Made by a program: the position numbers and the translations under genes. A stretch of 47,696 nt of DNA from Nemertoderma westbladi (Eukaryota; Xenacoelomorpha; Nemertodermatida; Nemertodermatidae): the NCBI GenBank assembly GCA_032718475.1, contig JAUCBJ010002209.1, positions 1 to 47,696 of the forward strand, read 5' to 3'. Positions 10,531 to 18,900 of this stretch are shown here, piece by piece. The notes under the pieces were generated by a model that made no database searches, was not told the DNA's origin, and saw nothing but the letters and a program-made list of their open reading frames with translations. How positions within the stretch are numbered: position 1 is the first letter of the stretch; each line of letters opens with the position of its first letter.

Positions 10531-10879
10531 ATTTTTTAACAAACCTTTTTTACAAACGAGGTTTTAAATAATCTCTATGAATTCAAAGATATGTTATACC
10601 TATTATATGTAAAACCTTTTAGTGTAATCTACTGATCCTCCAATTTTTATTCAACATATAATTATTTTACTTAGAGGTTAAACTTTTTTTTTTAACTATT
10701 ATTCGCGAACTAGTAGTTTTAACCAGATTTTAACCATTACATATGCTATTTTAAATATAATTTATGTAGTTCTAACATAACTTATTTACATATATCAACG
10801 TACTTAGATTTATTTTGTATTATTGTTCGATTGTTGATTTTAATTGTACAGGTTCAACAAGCTTAGGCTTTCTAATACC

Positions 10880-10900
10880 TTAAACATTAAACATTAAACA
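10880..10900 (+). repeat. (TTAAACA)3 tail
   Basis: Three exact heptamers at the 3' junction, immediately before the satellite resumes. A short tandem-repeat tail is typical of CR1-type elements and probably takes part in target priming. Confidence 0.85.
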
Positions 10901-11577
10901 TAGTAATGCTAAGAAGTGCTGTTTATTTGTATAGTAATGCTAAGAAGTGCTGTTTATTTGTATAGTAATGCTAAGAAGTGCTGTTTATTTGTATAGTAAT
11001 GCTAAGAAGTGCTGTTTATTTGTATAGTAATGCTAAGAAGTGCTGTTTATTTGTATAGTAATGCTAAGAAGTGCTGTTTATTTGTATAGTAATGCTAAGA
11101 AGTGCTGTTTATTTGTATAGTAATGCTAAGAAGTGCTGTTTATTTGTATAGTAATGCTAAGAAGTGCTGTTTATTTGTATAGTAATGCTAAGAAGTGCTG
11201 TTTATTTGTATAGTAATGCTAAGAAGTGCTGTTTTTTTTGTATAGTAATGCTAAGAAGTGCTGTTTATTTGTATATTAATGCTAAGAAGTGCTGTTTATT
11301 TGTATAGTAATGCTAAGAAGTGCTGTTTATTTGTATAGTAATGCTAAGAAGTGCTGTTTATTTGTATAGTAATGCTAAGAAGTGCTGTTTATTTGTATAG
11401 TAATGCTAAGAAGTGCTGTTTATTTGTATAGTAATGCTAAGAAGTGCTGTTTATTTGTATATTAATGCTAAGAAGTGCTGTTTATTTGTATAGTAATGCT
11501 AAGAAGTGCTGTTAATTTGTATAGTAATGCTATAAAGTGCTGTTTATTTGTATTGTAATGATAAGAAGTGCTGTTTA
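10900..11577. repeat. 31-bp satellite, block B (~22 copies)
   Basis: Continuation of block A. Most units are identical; the last few before the RTE insertion are diverged (TTAATTTG, CTATAAAG, TATTGTAATGATAAG). Confidence 0.97.
11563..11577. repeat. target-site duplication of RTE-like element, left copy
   Basis: AAGAAGTGCTGTTTA here is repeated exactly at 14567-14581 on the other side of the element. Because the target is a tandem array the sequence itself is not unique. However, the array phase is set back by 15 bases across the insert, which is what a 15-bp duplication would produce. Confidence 0.75.
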
Positions 11578-11592
11578 CTACTACTACTACTA
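11578..11592 (-). repeat. (TAG)5 tail, including the stop codon
   Basis: On the minus strand five TAG triplets run from the stop codon of the polyprotein to the satellite junction. There is no separate 3' UTR. Confidence 0.85.
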
Positions 11593-14562
11593 GGTCGAGC
11601 GAACTCGGACAGTGGAAATGAGATCCTTCCAGGCTTCCCGATTCTCCATAGTTGTCGCAATTTCGTTTCTCCCAAGTTCAGTATCCCTTTCAAGTTGATC
11701 TATATATGTTATGGCCGGTCGTCCACGACTACGCTTTCCATGAGTTGGTTGCCAGAGAAGTAGATCTGGTATGACCTCGTCTTTACTTCGCCAGCAGTGC
11801 CCACTGAATCTTAATCTGTGTTCACGGAGGGTGGTTGATATAGGTGGTATTCTACCATAAAGCTCGGCGTTTGTCATGTGTTGTCTCCAGCTGATGTTTA
11901 GGGCTGCCCTTAGTAGTCTTGTGTAGCAACCATCAATTCGTTGTTCAAGTGATTTAGTCAGTGTCCAGGTCTCATCGGCTGATTTCCAGATGGTATCCAT
12001 TTTTGATAGAGCTACCCAAGCCTTTGCTTTCCTAACTTCTATGTCCTTTTTGCTACTCTCTATCCATGATCCAAGGTACTGGAAGTCATCGACCTGCCTT
12101 AGTTGATTATTATCAATGGTTGTCAAGTTTCCATCAACATTAAAGGTCATGAATTCGGTCTTGGTAGCATTTATATGCAATCCAACCTCCTTAGCAGCCC
12201 TCTCCACTTTATTTAGTAGAAGCTGTGCATCTGCTAGCGTATTAGAGAGCAGGGCGATGTCATCCGCAAAGTCGGTGTCTGTGACTGTAGTTGCCGGATA
12301 TCTACTACTTCTGCGTTCTTGAAGTGTGAATCCCAGATCTTCACCCTTTGTGGCCGTCCTCATTGCGTAATCCAGCACAATTACAAATAGTAATGGTGCT
12401 AATGTGTCACCTTGCAGTACGCCAGCCAGGATTGAGAAAAACTCAGTTTCACCATCTGGCGAGAGTACCTGCGCTTCTGTGTCACAATATAGCAATCCAA
12501 TGCCAGCAACAATTACTTCTGGTATTCCATAAGCTCTTAGGATTTCAAGCATTTTACCTCTATGGATGGAGTCGAATGCCTTCTTGAATTCCACAAAAGT
12601 CATGACTGCGGGGAGATTCTTTGACTTGATTCCTTCAATCAGTCTCCGTAGTGCAAGTATCTGAGCTATTGTTGATCTACTTGGTCGAAATCCGTTTTGG
12701 CTCTTACGCAGTAGTTTCTCTATGTGAGGCCTAATCCTATATAGAATCATTTTATTGTATATTTTGGCAGCTACCACAAGCAGACAGATCCCACGATAGT
12801 TTGTTGGTATGCCGAGGTCTCCTTTCTTGGGGAGAGGCTTTAGTTGACCTTTAGTCCAAATTGGTGGTGGCTTTTCCCCTTTTAACATCCGGTTGCAAAC
12901 ATTCAATAATGGTCTATTTAGCACTCCGGTTTTCCATACCTCCGCTGGGATTTCATCTAATCCACTCGCTTTATTATTGGACATGCTTTTAATGCTTCTA
13001 TGGAGTTCGGCAGGTGTGAAGTCCCCTGTTTCTATAGGTAGTGTCTTGTCATATATTTTCCTTGTAGGGCTGACCTCGATGTTTGGTGGCTGCCCAAGCA
13101 AGTTGCTGAAGTGATTTTTCCACTTCCCAACACGTTCTTCAGGACTATCGGCTTTGACGCGCCCCTTTGCACAACTTTTCCGACCAGATACCTCATTTAC
13201 AGTTTGCCAGGTAAGTCTTGATTGTTGTTGTATGTGAGCAGTTGTAATTGCTTCAGTTTTATCCTGCATGTACTTTTCCTGGCTGATGTTGTAGGCCAAT
13301 TTAAGATCGTCCTTAGCTTTCTCAACCTTGTTAATGTTTTCGGTTGTTGGTTGTTCGGTTTTAACTTTGTAGGCTATCTTAAGATCTTCTCTCTTACAAG
13401 TAACCTCAGAGTTTTGCCATGGCACATACTGTTTTCGTTTAGGTTTCTGGGGGATATGCCTCTTAGCTGATTCCTTGTGGGCTGTTATTATATTCTGGTA
13501 TATTGAATCGGTGGATTGGTCTTCATCCATTGACTGAAGTGCTTCAAAGCGGTTTTGAACTTCTACTGTATAAGCATCCTTTACAGCATTGTCAGTTCTG
13601 AGTTTCTCCCAGTCATAGTTGATTTGCTTGCTTGTCCTGGGTTTACTGGCTCTCAAACTGAGTCTGATCTCTGCAGTCAAAATTCTGTGGTCCGAACCAA
13701 TTAGGTTGAACGAGCTGTATGCCTCGCAGTTGATCATGCTATTTCTCCACTTTTTGTTTATAAGGATGTAATCCAGTTGTGCTTTGGTTCCATTAGGGTA
13801 TTGAAAGGTCCATAGCTTCCCCTTACTCTTTTCGAATGTGTTGTTTGTTGGTATCAATTCACATTCTTCCATTAGGTCTAAGACTAAGTACCCATTTCTG
13901 TTAGAACTGGTGTTATAGGTGTAACCCTTGATGTCTTCTGGGCCAATTTGCGCATTCAGGTCACCAGCAATGACTTTAACATTGTGTTTCGGGATGTCCT
14001 TAATAAGTCCAGACAGTTCTTCATAAAACTTGACTGCTTGTTCTGGCTCTGATGCATTGGTTGGACTGTAGCAACATATAACTGTTGTCTTGGGATTCCC
14101 ATCAAATGTTGCGATCATAACCCTGGAATTTATAGATTCGATGTTGTTTAGGGTCTTAAGTGCAAATGGGCTTAGCAGAATTCCTACTCCACCAATTGAT
14201 GCATTGGCCGAGTTTCTTACTGCTGAGCTTGTTACTAACGTCCATCCATTTCCAATGTCATTGTACTTCATGGCAGTGTCTTCATGACAAATCCGATGTT
14301 CTTGGATGCAGATGATGTCGATGTTATATTCCATTGCCAGAGCGACCATGTCACCCTGTTTGCTCTGTGCTTTCAGCGTGCGTGCGTTCATTGTAGCAAT
14401 CTTTAGTGTCTTTTTACATTTCAACAGGTTGGTTCTTCTTTCTTCTCTGTCTTCTGTTCCAGTAGCCAATTTATCGACCCCAGCCTGGTGTACCACTGAG
14501 GGACGCGGTCCTTGTTGACCCGGGCGACGACCGAGCCGGTATTTCTCCTGGAGGGTTCTCAT
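11590..14562 (-). CDS. RTE-like endonuclease-reverse transcriptase polyprotein, 990 aa
   Basis: The reading starts at the ATG at 14562 and is open to TAG at 11590-11592. N-terminal apurinic-type endonuclease: IATMNARTLKA, ICIQEHRI (metal-binding Glu), VIAGDLNAQIG, LDYILINKKW and the terminal SDHR motif. RT: NNKASGLDEIPAEVW, LPKKGDLGIPTNYRGI, TFVEFKKAFDSIHRG (motif A), GVLQGDTLAPLLF, TDFADDIALLS (motif C), then FQYLGSWIESS and the C-terminal region. It would nick DNA and prime cDNA synthesis at the nick. Two defects appear despite the intact frame: motif A has Glu where the family has the metal-binding Asp (codon 12591-12589), and about 22 codons are missing near 11980. So the frame is long but the enzyme is probably inactive. 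Confidence 0.88.
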   Translation of the reverse strand: MRTLQEKYRLGRRPGQQGPRPSVVHQAGVDKLATGTEDREERRTNLLKCKKTLKIATMNARTLKAQSKQGDMVALAMEYNIDIICIQEHRICHEDTAMKYNDIGNGWTLVTSSAVRNSANASIGGVGILLSPFALKTLNNIESINSRVMIATFDGNPKTTVICCYSPTNASEPEQAVKFYEELSGLIKDIPKHNVKVIAGDLNAQIGPEDIKGYTYNTSSNRNGYLVLDLMEECELIPTNNTFEKSKGKLWTFQYPNGTKAQLDYILINKKWRNSMINCEAYSSFNLIGSDHRILTAEIRLSLRASKPRTSKQINYDWEKLRTDNAVKDAYTVEVQNRFEALQSMDEDQSTDSIYQNIITAHKESAKRHIPQKPKRKQYVPWQNSEVTCKREDLKIAYKVKTEQPTTENINKVEKAKDDLKLAYNISQEKYMQDKTEAITTAHIQQQSRLTWQTVNEVSGRKSCAKGRVKADSPEERVGKWKNHFSNLLGQPPNIEVSPTRKIYDKTLPIETGDFTPAELHRSIKSMSNNKASGLDEIPAEVWKTGVLNRPLLNVCNRMLKGEKPPPIWTKGQLKPLPKKGDLGIPTNYRGICLLVVAAKIYNKMILYRIRPHIEKLLRKSQNGFRPSRSTIAQILALRRLIEGIKSKNLPAVMTFVEFKKAFDSIHRGKMLEILRAYGIPEVIVAGIGLLYCDTEAQVLSPDGETEFFSILAGVLQGDTLAPLLFVIVLDYAMRTATKGEDLGFTLQERRSSRYPATTVTDTDFADDIALLSNTLADAQLLLNKVERAAKEVGLHINATKTEFMTFNVDGNLTTIDNNQLRQVDDFQYLGSWIESSKKDIEVRKAKAWVALSKMDTIWKSADETWTLTKSLEQRIDGCYTRLLRAALNISWRQHMTNAELYGRIPPISTTLREHRLRFSGHCWRSKDEVIPDLLLWQPTHGKRSRGRPAITYIDQLERDTELGRNEIATTMENREAWKDLISTVRVRST

Positions 14563-14566
14563 ACTC

Positions 14567-16017
14567 AAGAAGTGCTGTTTATTTGTATAGTAATGCTAAG
14601 AAGTGCTGTTTATTTGTATAGTAATGCTAAGAAGTGCTGTTTATTTGTATAGTAATGCTAAGAAATGCTGTTTATTTGTATAGTAATGCTAAGAAGTCCT
14701 GTTTATTTGTATAGTAATGCTAAGAAGTGCTGTTTATTTGTATAGTAATGCTAAGAAGTGCTGTTTATTTGTATAGTAATGCTAAGAAGTGCTGTTTATT
14801 TGTATAGTAATGCTAAGAAGTGCTGTTTATTTGTATAGTAATGCTAAGAAGTGCTGTTTATTTGTATAGTAATGCTAAGAAGTGCTGTTTATTTGTATAG
14901 TAATGCTAAGAAGTGCTGTTTATTTGTATAGTAATGCTAAGAAGTGCTGTTTATTTGTATAGTAATGCTAAGAAGTGCTGTTTATTTGTATAGTAATGCT
15001 AAGAAGTGCTGTTTATTTGTATAGTAATGCTAAGAAGTGCTGTTTATTTGTATAGTAATGCTAAGAAGTGCTGTTTATTTGTATAGTAATGCTAAGAAGT
15101 GCTGTTTATTTGTATAGTAATGCTAAGAAGTGCTGTTTATTTGTATAGTAATGCTAAGAAGTGCTGTTTATTTGTATAGTAATGCTAAGAAGTGCTGTTT
15201 ATTTGTATAGTAATGCTAAGAAGTGCTGTTTATTTGTATAGTAATGCTAAGAAGTGCTGTTTATTTGTATAGTAATGCTAAGAAGTGCTGTTTATTTGTA
15301 TAGTAATGCTAAGAAGTGCTGTTTATTTGTATAGTAATGCTAAGAAGTGCTGTTTATTTGTATAGTAATGCTAAGAAGTGCTGTTTATTTGTATAGTAAT
15401 GCTAAGAAGTGCTGTTTATTTGTATAGTAATGCTAAGAAGTGCTGTTTATTTGTATAGTAATGCTAAGAAGTGCTGTTTATTTGTATAGTAATGCTAAGA
15501 AGTGCTGTTTATTTGTATAGTAATGCTAAGAAGTGCTGTTTATTTGTATAGTAATGCTAAGAAGTGCTGTTTATTTGTATAGTAATGCTAAGAAGTGCTG
15601 TTTATTTGTATAGTAATGCTAAGAAGTGCTGTTTATTTGTATAGTAATGCTAAGAAGTGCTGTTTATTTGTATAGTAATGCTAAGAAGTGCTGTTTATTT
15701 GTATAGTAATGCTAAGAAGTGCTGTTTATTTGTATAGTAATGCTAAGAAGTGCTGTTTATTTGTATAGTAATGCTAAGAAGTGCTGTTTATTTGTATAGT
15801 AATGCTAAGAAGTGCTGTTTATTTGTATAGTAATGCTAAGAAGTGCTGTTTATTTGTATAGTAATGCTAAGAAGTGCTGTTTATTTGTATAGTAATGCTA
15901 AGAAGTGCTGTTTATTTGTATAGTAATGCTAAGAAATGCTGTTTATTTGTATAGTAATGCTAAGAAGTGCTGTTTATTTGTATAGTAATGCTAAGAAGTG
16001 CTGTTGCTGTTTATTTT
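14567..16017. repeat. 31-bp satellite, block C (~47 copies, homogeneous)
   Basis: Nearly identical 31-bp units; only single changes are visible (GAAATG at two sites, AAGTCCTG once). The array ends in a short stutter, CTGTTGCTGTTTATTTT, at about 16000-16017. Confidence 0.97.
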
Positions 16018-16475
16018 GCTGATTTAGTATGACGGATACAATTAATATTTCCTTCCTTAAGTTGTATCATTACTATTTTCAAAATAAAGTTATTTTCCAC
16101 ATAAAAAAAACAAAAACACACCGAAAGAAAGACGCGCGATCGATTGCATTAGCACGCATGATCGATAATCAACCAAAGAAGTTACCTACGAGCCATAATT
16201 ATCAAGAAAAACTACATATCAATAGGCCTACAAATCAAACAAACAAACAAACATAAAGTGTAATATATTGGAATTAGTTGGTAGGCGGCCTATGAAAACA
16301 TAATTATAAAGTGTTGTAGCATGATAGTAAAAGCATAGCTGATACACAAAGGAACAGTATATTGCTCAGTGAGGATGACCAGGTGCAGTACAGTACGTAC
16401 AAGCCAATTTATTATTGACACCCTTGAGTTGGTTAATGCCTCGACACAACAATAACCTCAGTACATTTGTTTTTA
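16018..16475 (-). other. probable 3' untranslated/downstream region of the homeobox gene
   Basis: Unique AT-rich sequence between the satellite and the homeobox stop codon, with no coding signal. A minus-strand AATAAA at 16413-16408 lies ~65 bases after the stop and could be the polyadenylation signal; a second overlaps the stop codon at 16477-16472. A (CAAA)n-like stretch lies near 16226-16253. Confidence 0.5.
16408..16413 (-). terminator. candidate polyadenylation signal AATAAA
   Basis: Exact AATAAA on the minus strand, ~65 bases beyond the homeobox stop codon. The hexamer is common in AT-rich DNA, so position is the only support. Confidence 0.4.
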
Positions 16476-17046
16476 TTAGGTACTTTTCAGTGTTAAATCA
16501 AAGGGAACATCATCGCAACAATCCTCATCATTTATGTCGTCATCACAAAGTTTATGCAATGCGTTAAGTTCTTCTGATTTGTGGTTGTTAATGACGTCAT
16601 TTACAACCAATCGAAAATCTGTCTTTGTACGTCTCATCGACTGTTGAAGATCCCCGCCTCCAGTAACAGACATGGAATTGTCTACAACGGCACTCTCATT
16701 GGCTAGACATCCGCTGACATCTCTCCGATTGAATACATCATTTATAGTAGCAGCAGATACTGGGGCTGGTCCTTGTGGGTACGCACTCAACAATGGTAGT
16801 CTAGACGTCTGTAAGGACTCACTCAGTCCCGCATGTATTCGTCGCATTGTGTCGATGTTAGCCTGTCGGAGTATCGCGGAATGAACCTCAGCAAACTTTC
16901 TCGCGGAATAAAAGGATATATTTGGAACGCCGCCGAGACAATCCGGGGTTTCGCCTCCCCAACTCCGCGCCGGGCCGGACGAAACGTTCACATTCCGTTG
17001 AAGTTTCCGCTGCTTTGCCCTTCTGTTCTTAAACCACACTTGGACT
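16476..17046 (-). CDS. PRD-class (K50) homeobox gene, terminal coding exon
   Basis: The exon starts at a splice acceptor (17047) with the last base of a split codon and is open for 189 residues to TAA. The first residues are VQVWFKNRRAKQRKLQR, the second half of homeodomain recognition helix 3: W48, F49, K50, N51, R53, with Gln at 56. Lys at 50 is shared by Otx, Gsc, Pitx and Dmbx proteins and directs binding toward TAATCC-type sites. The intron falls after homeodomain residue ~44, phase 2. The tail is Ser/Thr-rich, with an acidic Cys/Asp run (CDDDINDEDCCDD) and ends VPFDLTLKST; I see no OAR motif. It should act as a nuclear transcription factor. The N-terminus and the rest of the homeodomain lie upstream, outside the recognisable sequence. 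I cannot assign it to a named family. Confidence 0.85.
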
Positions 17047-17065
17047 CTGAAAAACAATTTGAAGG
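17047..17065 (-). promoter_or_regulatory. splice acceptor of the homeobox exon
   Basis: The minus strand reads CAAATTGTTTTTCAG and then A-GTC-CAA-GTG-TGG. The pyrimidine tract and CAG lie directly before helix-3 coding sequence, and the upstream translation loses all homeodomain similarity at this point. The AG two bases further on would break the reading of Val45. Confidence 0.85.
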
Positions 17066-17130
17066 ATATTAGACGTGATGTTTTGCAATACAAACCGCAA
17101 TGGAGGCACGCGGGCGCCGGCTCGCTTGTT

Positions 17131-18455
17131 TGTGTAGCTGTCTGTAATATGGATTTAGACTGATGTGTAGCTATCTGTCTGTGATGGACAGTTGTGGCTA
17201 TGTGTCGCTTTCTGTAATGAACAATTGTGGGTGTGTGTATCTATCAGTGATGGACAGTGGGGGGTGTGTGTAGCTGTCTGTGATGGACAGTTGTGGGGTA
17301 TGTGTAGCTGTCTTTGATGGGTAGTTGTGGGGTGTGTGTAGCTGTCTGTGATGGACAGTGGGGGGTGTGTGTAGCTGTCTGTGATGGACAGTTGTGGGGT
17401 ATGTGTAGCTGTCTTTGATGGGTAGTTGTGGGGTGTGTGTAGCTGTCTGTTATGGACAGTTGTGGGGTGTGTGTATATGTCTTTGATGGGCAGTTGGGGG
17501 GTGTTTGTAGCTGTCTGTGATGGACAGTGGGGGGTGTATGTATGTATATGTCTTTGATGGGCAGTTGTAGGGTGTTTGTAGCTGTCTGTGATGGACAGTG
17601 GGGGGTGTGTGTAGCTGTCTTTGATGGGTAGTTGTGGGGTGTGTGTAGCTGTCTGTGATGGACAGTTGTGGGGTGTGTGTAGCTGTCTGTGATGGACAGT
17701 TTGGGGTGTGTAGCTGTCTGTGATGGACAGTTGTGGGGTGTGTGAATCTGTCTGTTATGGGCAGTTGGGGGTGTGTGTAGCTGTCTTTGATGGGTAGTTG
17801 TGGGATGTGTGTAGCTGTCTGTGATGGACAGTTGTGGGGTGTGTGTAGCTGTCTGTGATGGACAGTTTGGGGTGTGTAGCTGTCTGTGATGGACAGTTGT
17901 GTGGTGTGTGTAGCTGTCTGTGATGGACAGTTGGGGGTGTGTGTAGCTGTCTGTGATGGACAGTTGTGGGGTGTATGTAGCTGTCTTTGATGGGCAGTTG
18001 TGTGGTGTGTGTAGCTGTCTGTGATGGACAGTTGGGGGTGTGTGTAGCTGTCTGTGATGGACAATTGTGGGGTGTGTGTAGCTGTCTGTGATGGAGAGTT
18101 GTGGTTTATGTAGCTTTATGTAATGGGCAATTGTGGGTGTGTGTAGCTGTCTGTGATGGACAGTTGGGGGGTGTGTGTAACTGTCTGTGATGGACAGTTG
18201 TGGGGTATGCAGCTTACTGTAATGGATAATTGTGTGTCTGTGAAGCTGTCTGTGATGGGCAGTTGTGGGGTGTGTGTAGCTGTCTGTGATGGACAGTTGG
18301 GGGTGTGTAGCTGTCTGTGATGGAGAGTTGTGGTGTATGTAGCTTTTTTAATGGACAATTGTGGGTGTGTGTAGCTGTCTGTGATGGACAGTTGAGGGGT
18401 ATGTGTATTGTGTAGGCCTACTATAGCTCACTGTGATAGACAGTTGTGAGGTGTG
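17131..18455. repeat. ~34-bp GT-rich minisatellite (~39 copies)
   Basis: Units of about 29-36 bp built on TGTAGCTGTCTGTGATGG followed by ACAGTTGTGGGGTG. Variants include TCTTTGATGGGTAG, TCTTTGATGGGCAG and GTAATGGACAAT. Each standard unit has a 5-bp inverted repeat, CTGTC-N7-GACAG. It starts only 85 bases from the homeobox splice acceptor, within the presumed intron. The minus strand reads as His/Thr/Tyr-rich open stretches, which I regard as a by-product of the repeat. Confidence 0.93.
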
Positions 18456-18463
18456 TTGCACAG

Positions 18464-18500
18464 TAGGTTAGTACAAATAGCGAGGTGCTGCACTAACCTA
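18464..18500. repeat. 9-bp inverted repeat
   Basis: TAGGTTAGT and ACTAACCTA are exact reverse complements separated by 19 bases; they could form a stem-loop in single-stranded DNA or intronic RNA. Confidence 0.7.
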
Positions 18501-18767
18501 GCCTCAGGTAAGTTAGTACACAGAGCGAGATGTTCTCTGAGGACAACATCTGGGTAATGGTTGGATGTAAAAGCCGACTCCAAGGCCGTTAACTGAGGCG
18601 TTGTGAACGCAGTTCGCGTCCTTCTCTGTTTCCCCCTTGGATATATCGAACTATATCTTCTATAATATAAAATATTTTAGTTAACTTTTTTATTTAAAAT
18701 GGAAAACATTGAAATATAATAAATTGTTAAGACAATATATGAAAATGGCAATAATGGTTCCTTGGGT

Positions 18768-18783
18768 GGGGGGGGGGGGGGGG
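18768..18783. repeat. G16 homopolymer
   Basis: Sixteen consecutive G in otherwise AT-rich sequence. The length may be unreliable, as such runs are hard to sequence. Confidence 0.85.
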
Positions 18784-18900
18784 ATATTATTTAATATATC
18801 TGTAGATGTTAGGTGACAGATAACTTGGTGGAGTTTGTAGAAAAATCTTGCTTATTACTGTCTCGGAATTAGGAAAACATTCATAGGGTTTCAACGCTTA

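Larger units (their letters stand above)
8291..10899 (+). mobile_element. CR1/Jockey-like non-LTR retrotransposon, 5'-truncated, inserted in the 31-bp satellite
   Basis: Satellite breaks off after ATAGT at 8286-8290 and resumes with ATAGT at 10900-10904, giving a probable 5-bp target duplication. Inside are the post-endonuclease linker, a complete RT domain, a ~620-bp AT-rich 3' UTR and a terminal (TTAAACA)3. The apurinic endonuclease domain is missing. The 5' truncation is typical of target-primed reverse transcription. Assignment to the CR1/Jockey superfamily rests on the RT wording (LDFSKAFDAVPH, SGVPQGS, FADDT) and the short-repeat tail; the exact clade is unresolved. Confidence 0.9.
11578..14566 (-). 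mobile_element. RTE-like non-LTR retrotransposon, nearly full length, in the 31-bp satellite
   Basis: A single endonuclease-RT open frame on the minus strand fills almost the whole insert. On the minus strand the 3' end is (TAG)5 abutting the satellite, and the 5' end is at 14566. It is flanked by a 15-bp duplication of satellite sequence. One long ORF, a minimal 3' UTR and a trinucleotide tail fit the RTE group. The length of 2,989 bp is slightly below the ~3.2 kb usual for RTE, partly explained by an internal deletion. The 5' end may be slightly truncated. Confidence 0.9.
18456..18900. other. unique spacer between two satellites
   Basis: No gene or homeobox sequence seen on either strand. 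It contains a 9-bp perfect inverted repeat (18464-18472 with 18492-18500), an imperfect ~27-bp direct repeat beginning TTAGTACA at 18468 and 18513, and a run of 16 G at 18768-18783. Confidence 0.65.

Noticed and set aside
11590-14562. Host gene (annotators may call it 'craniofacial development protein 2-like')
   Set aside because: That label derives from retrotransposon endonuclease similarity. The complete endonuclease-RT order, repeat tail and target duplication show it is an RTE-like element.
16029-16256. 75-residue open frame on the + strand
   Set aside because: Low-complexity, Lys/Thr-rich, no recognisable domain, antisense to the likely 3' region of the homeobox gene.
17450-18358. Minus-strand His/Thr/Tyr-rich open frames of 204 and 80 residues
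   Set aside because: These are translations of the ~34-bp minisatellite; unit lengths vary and frames change with each indel, with no sign of a conserved protein.
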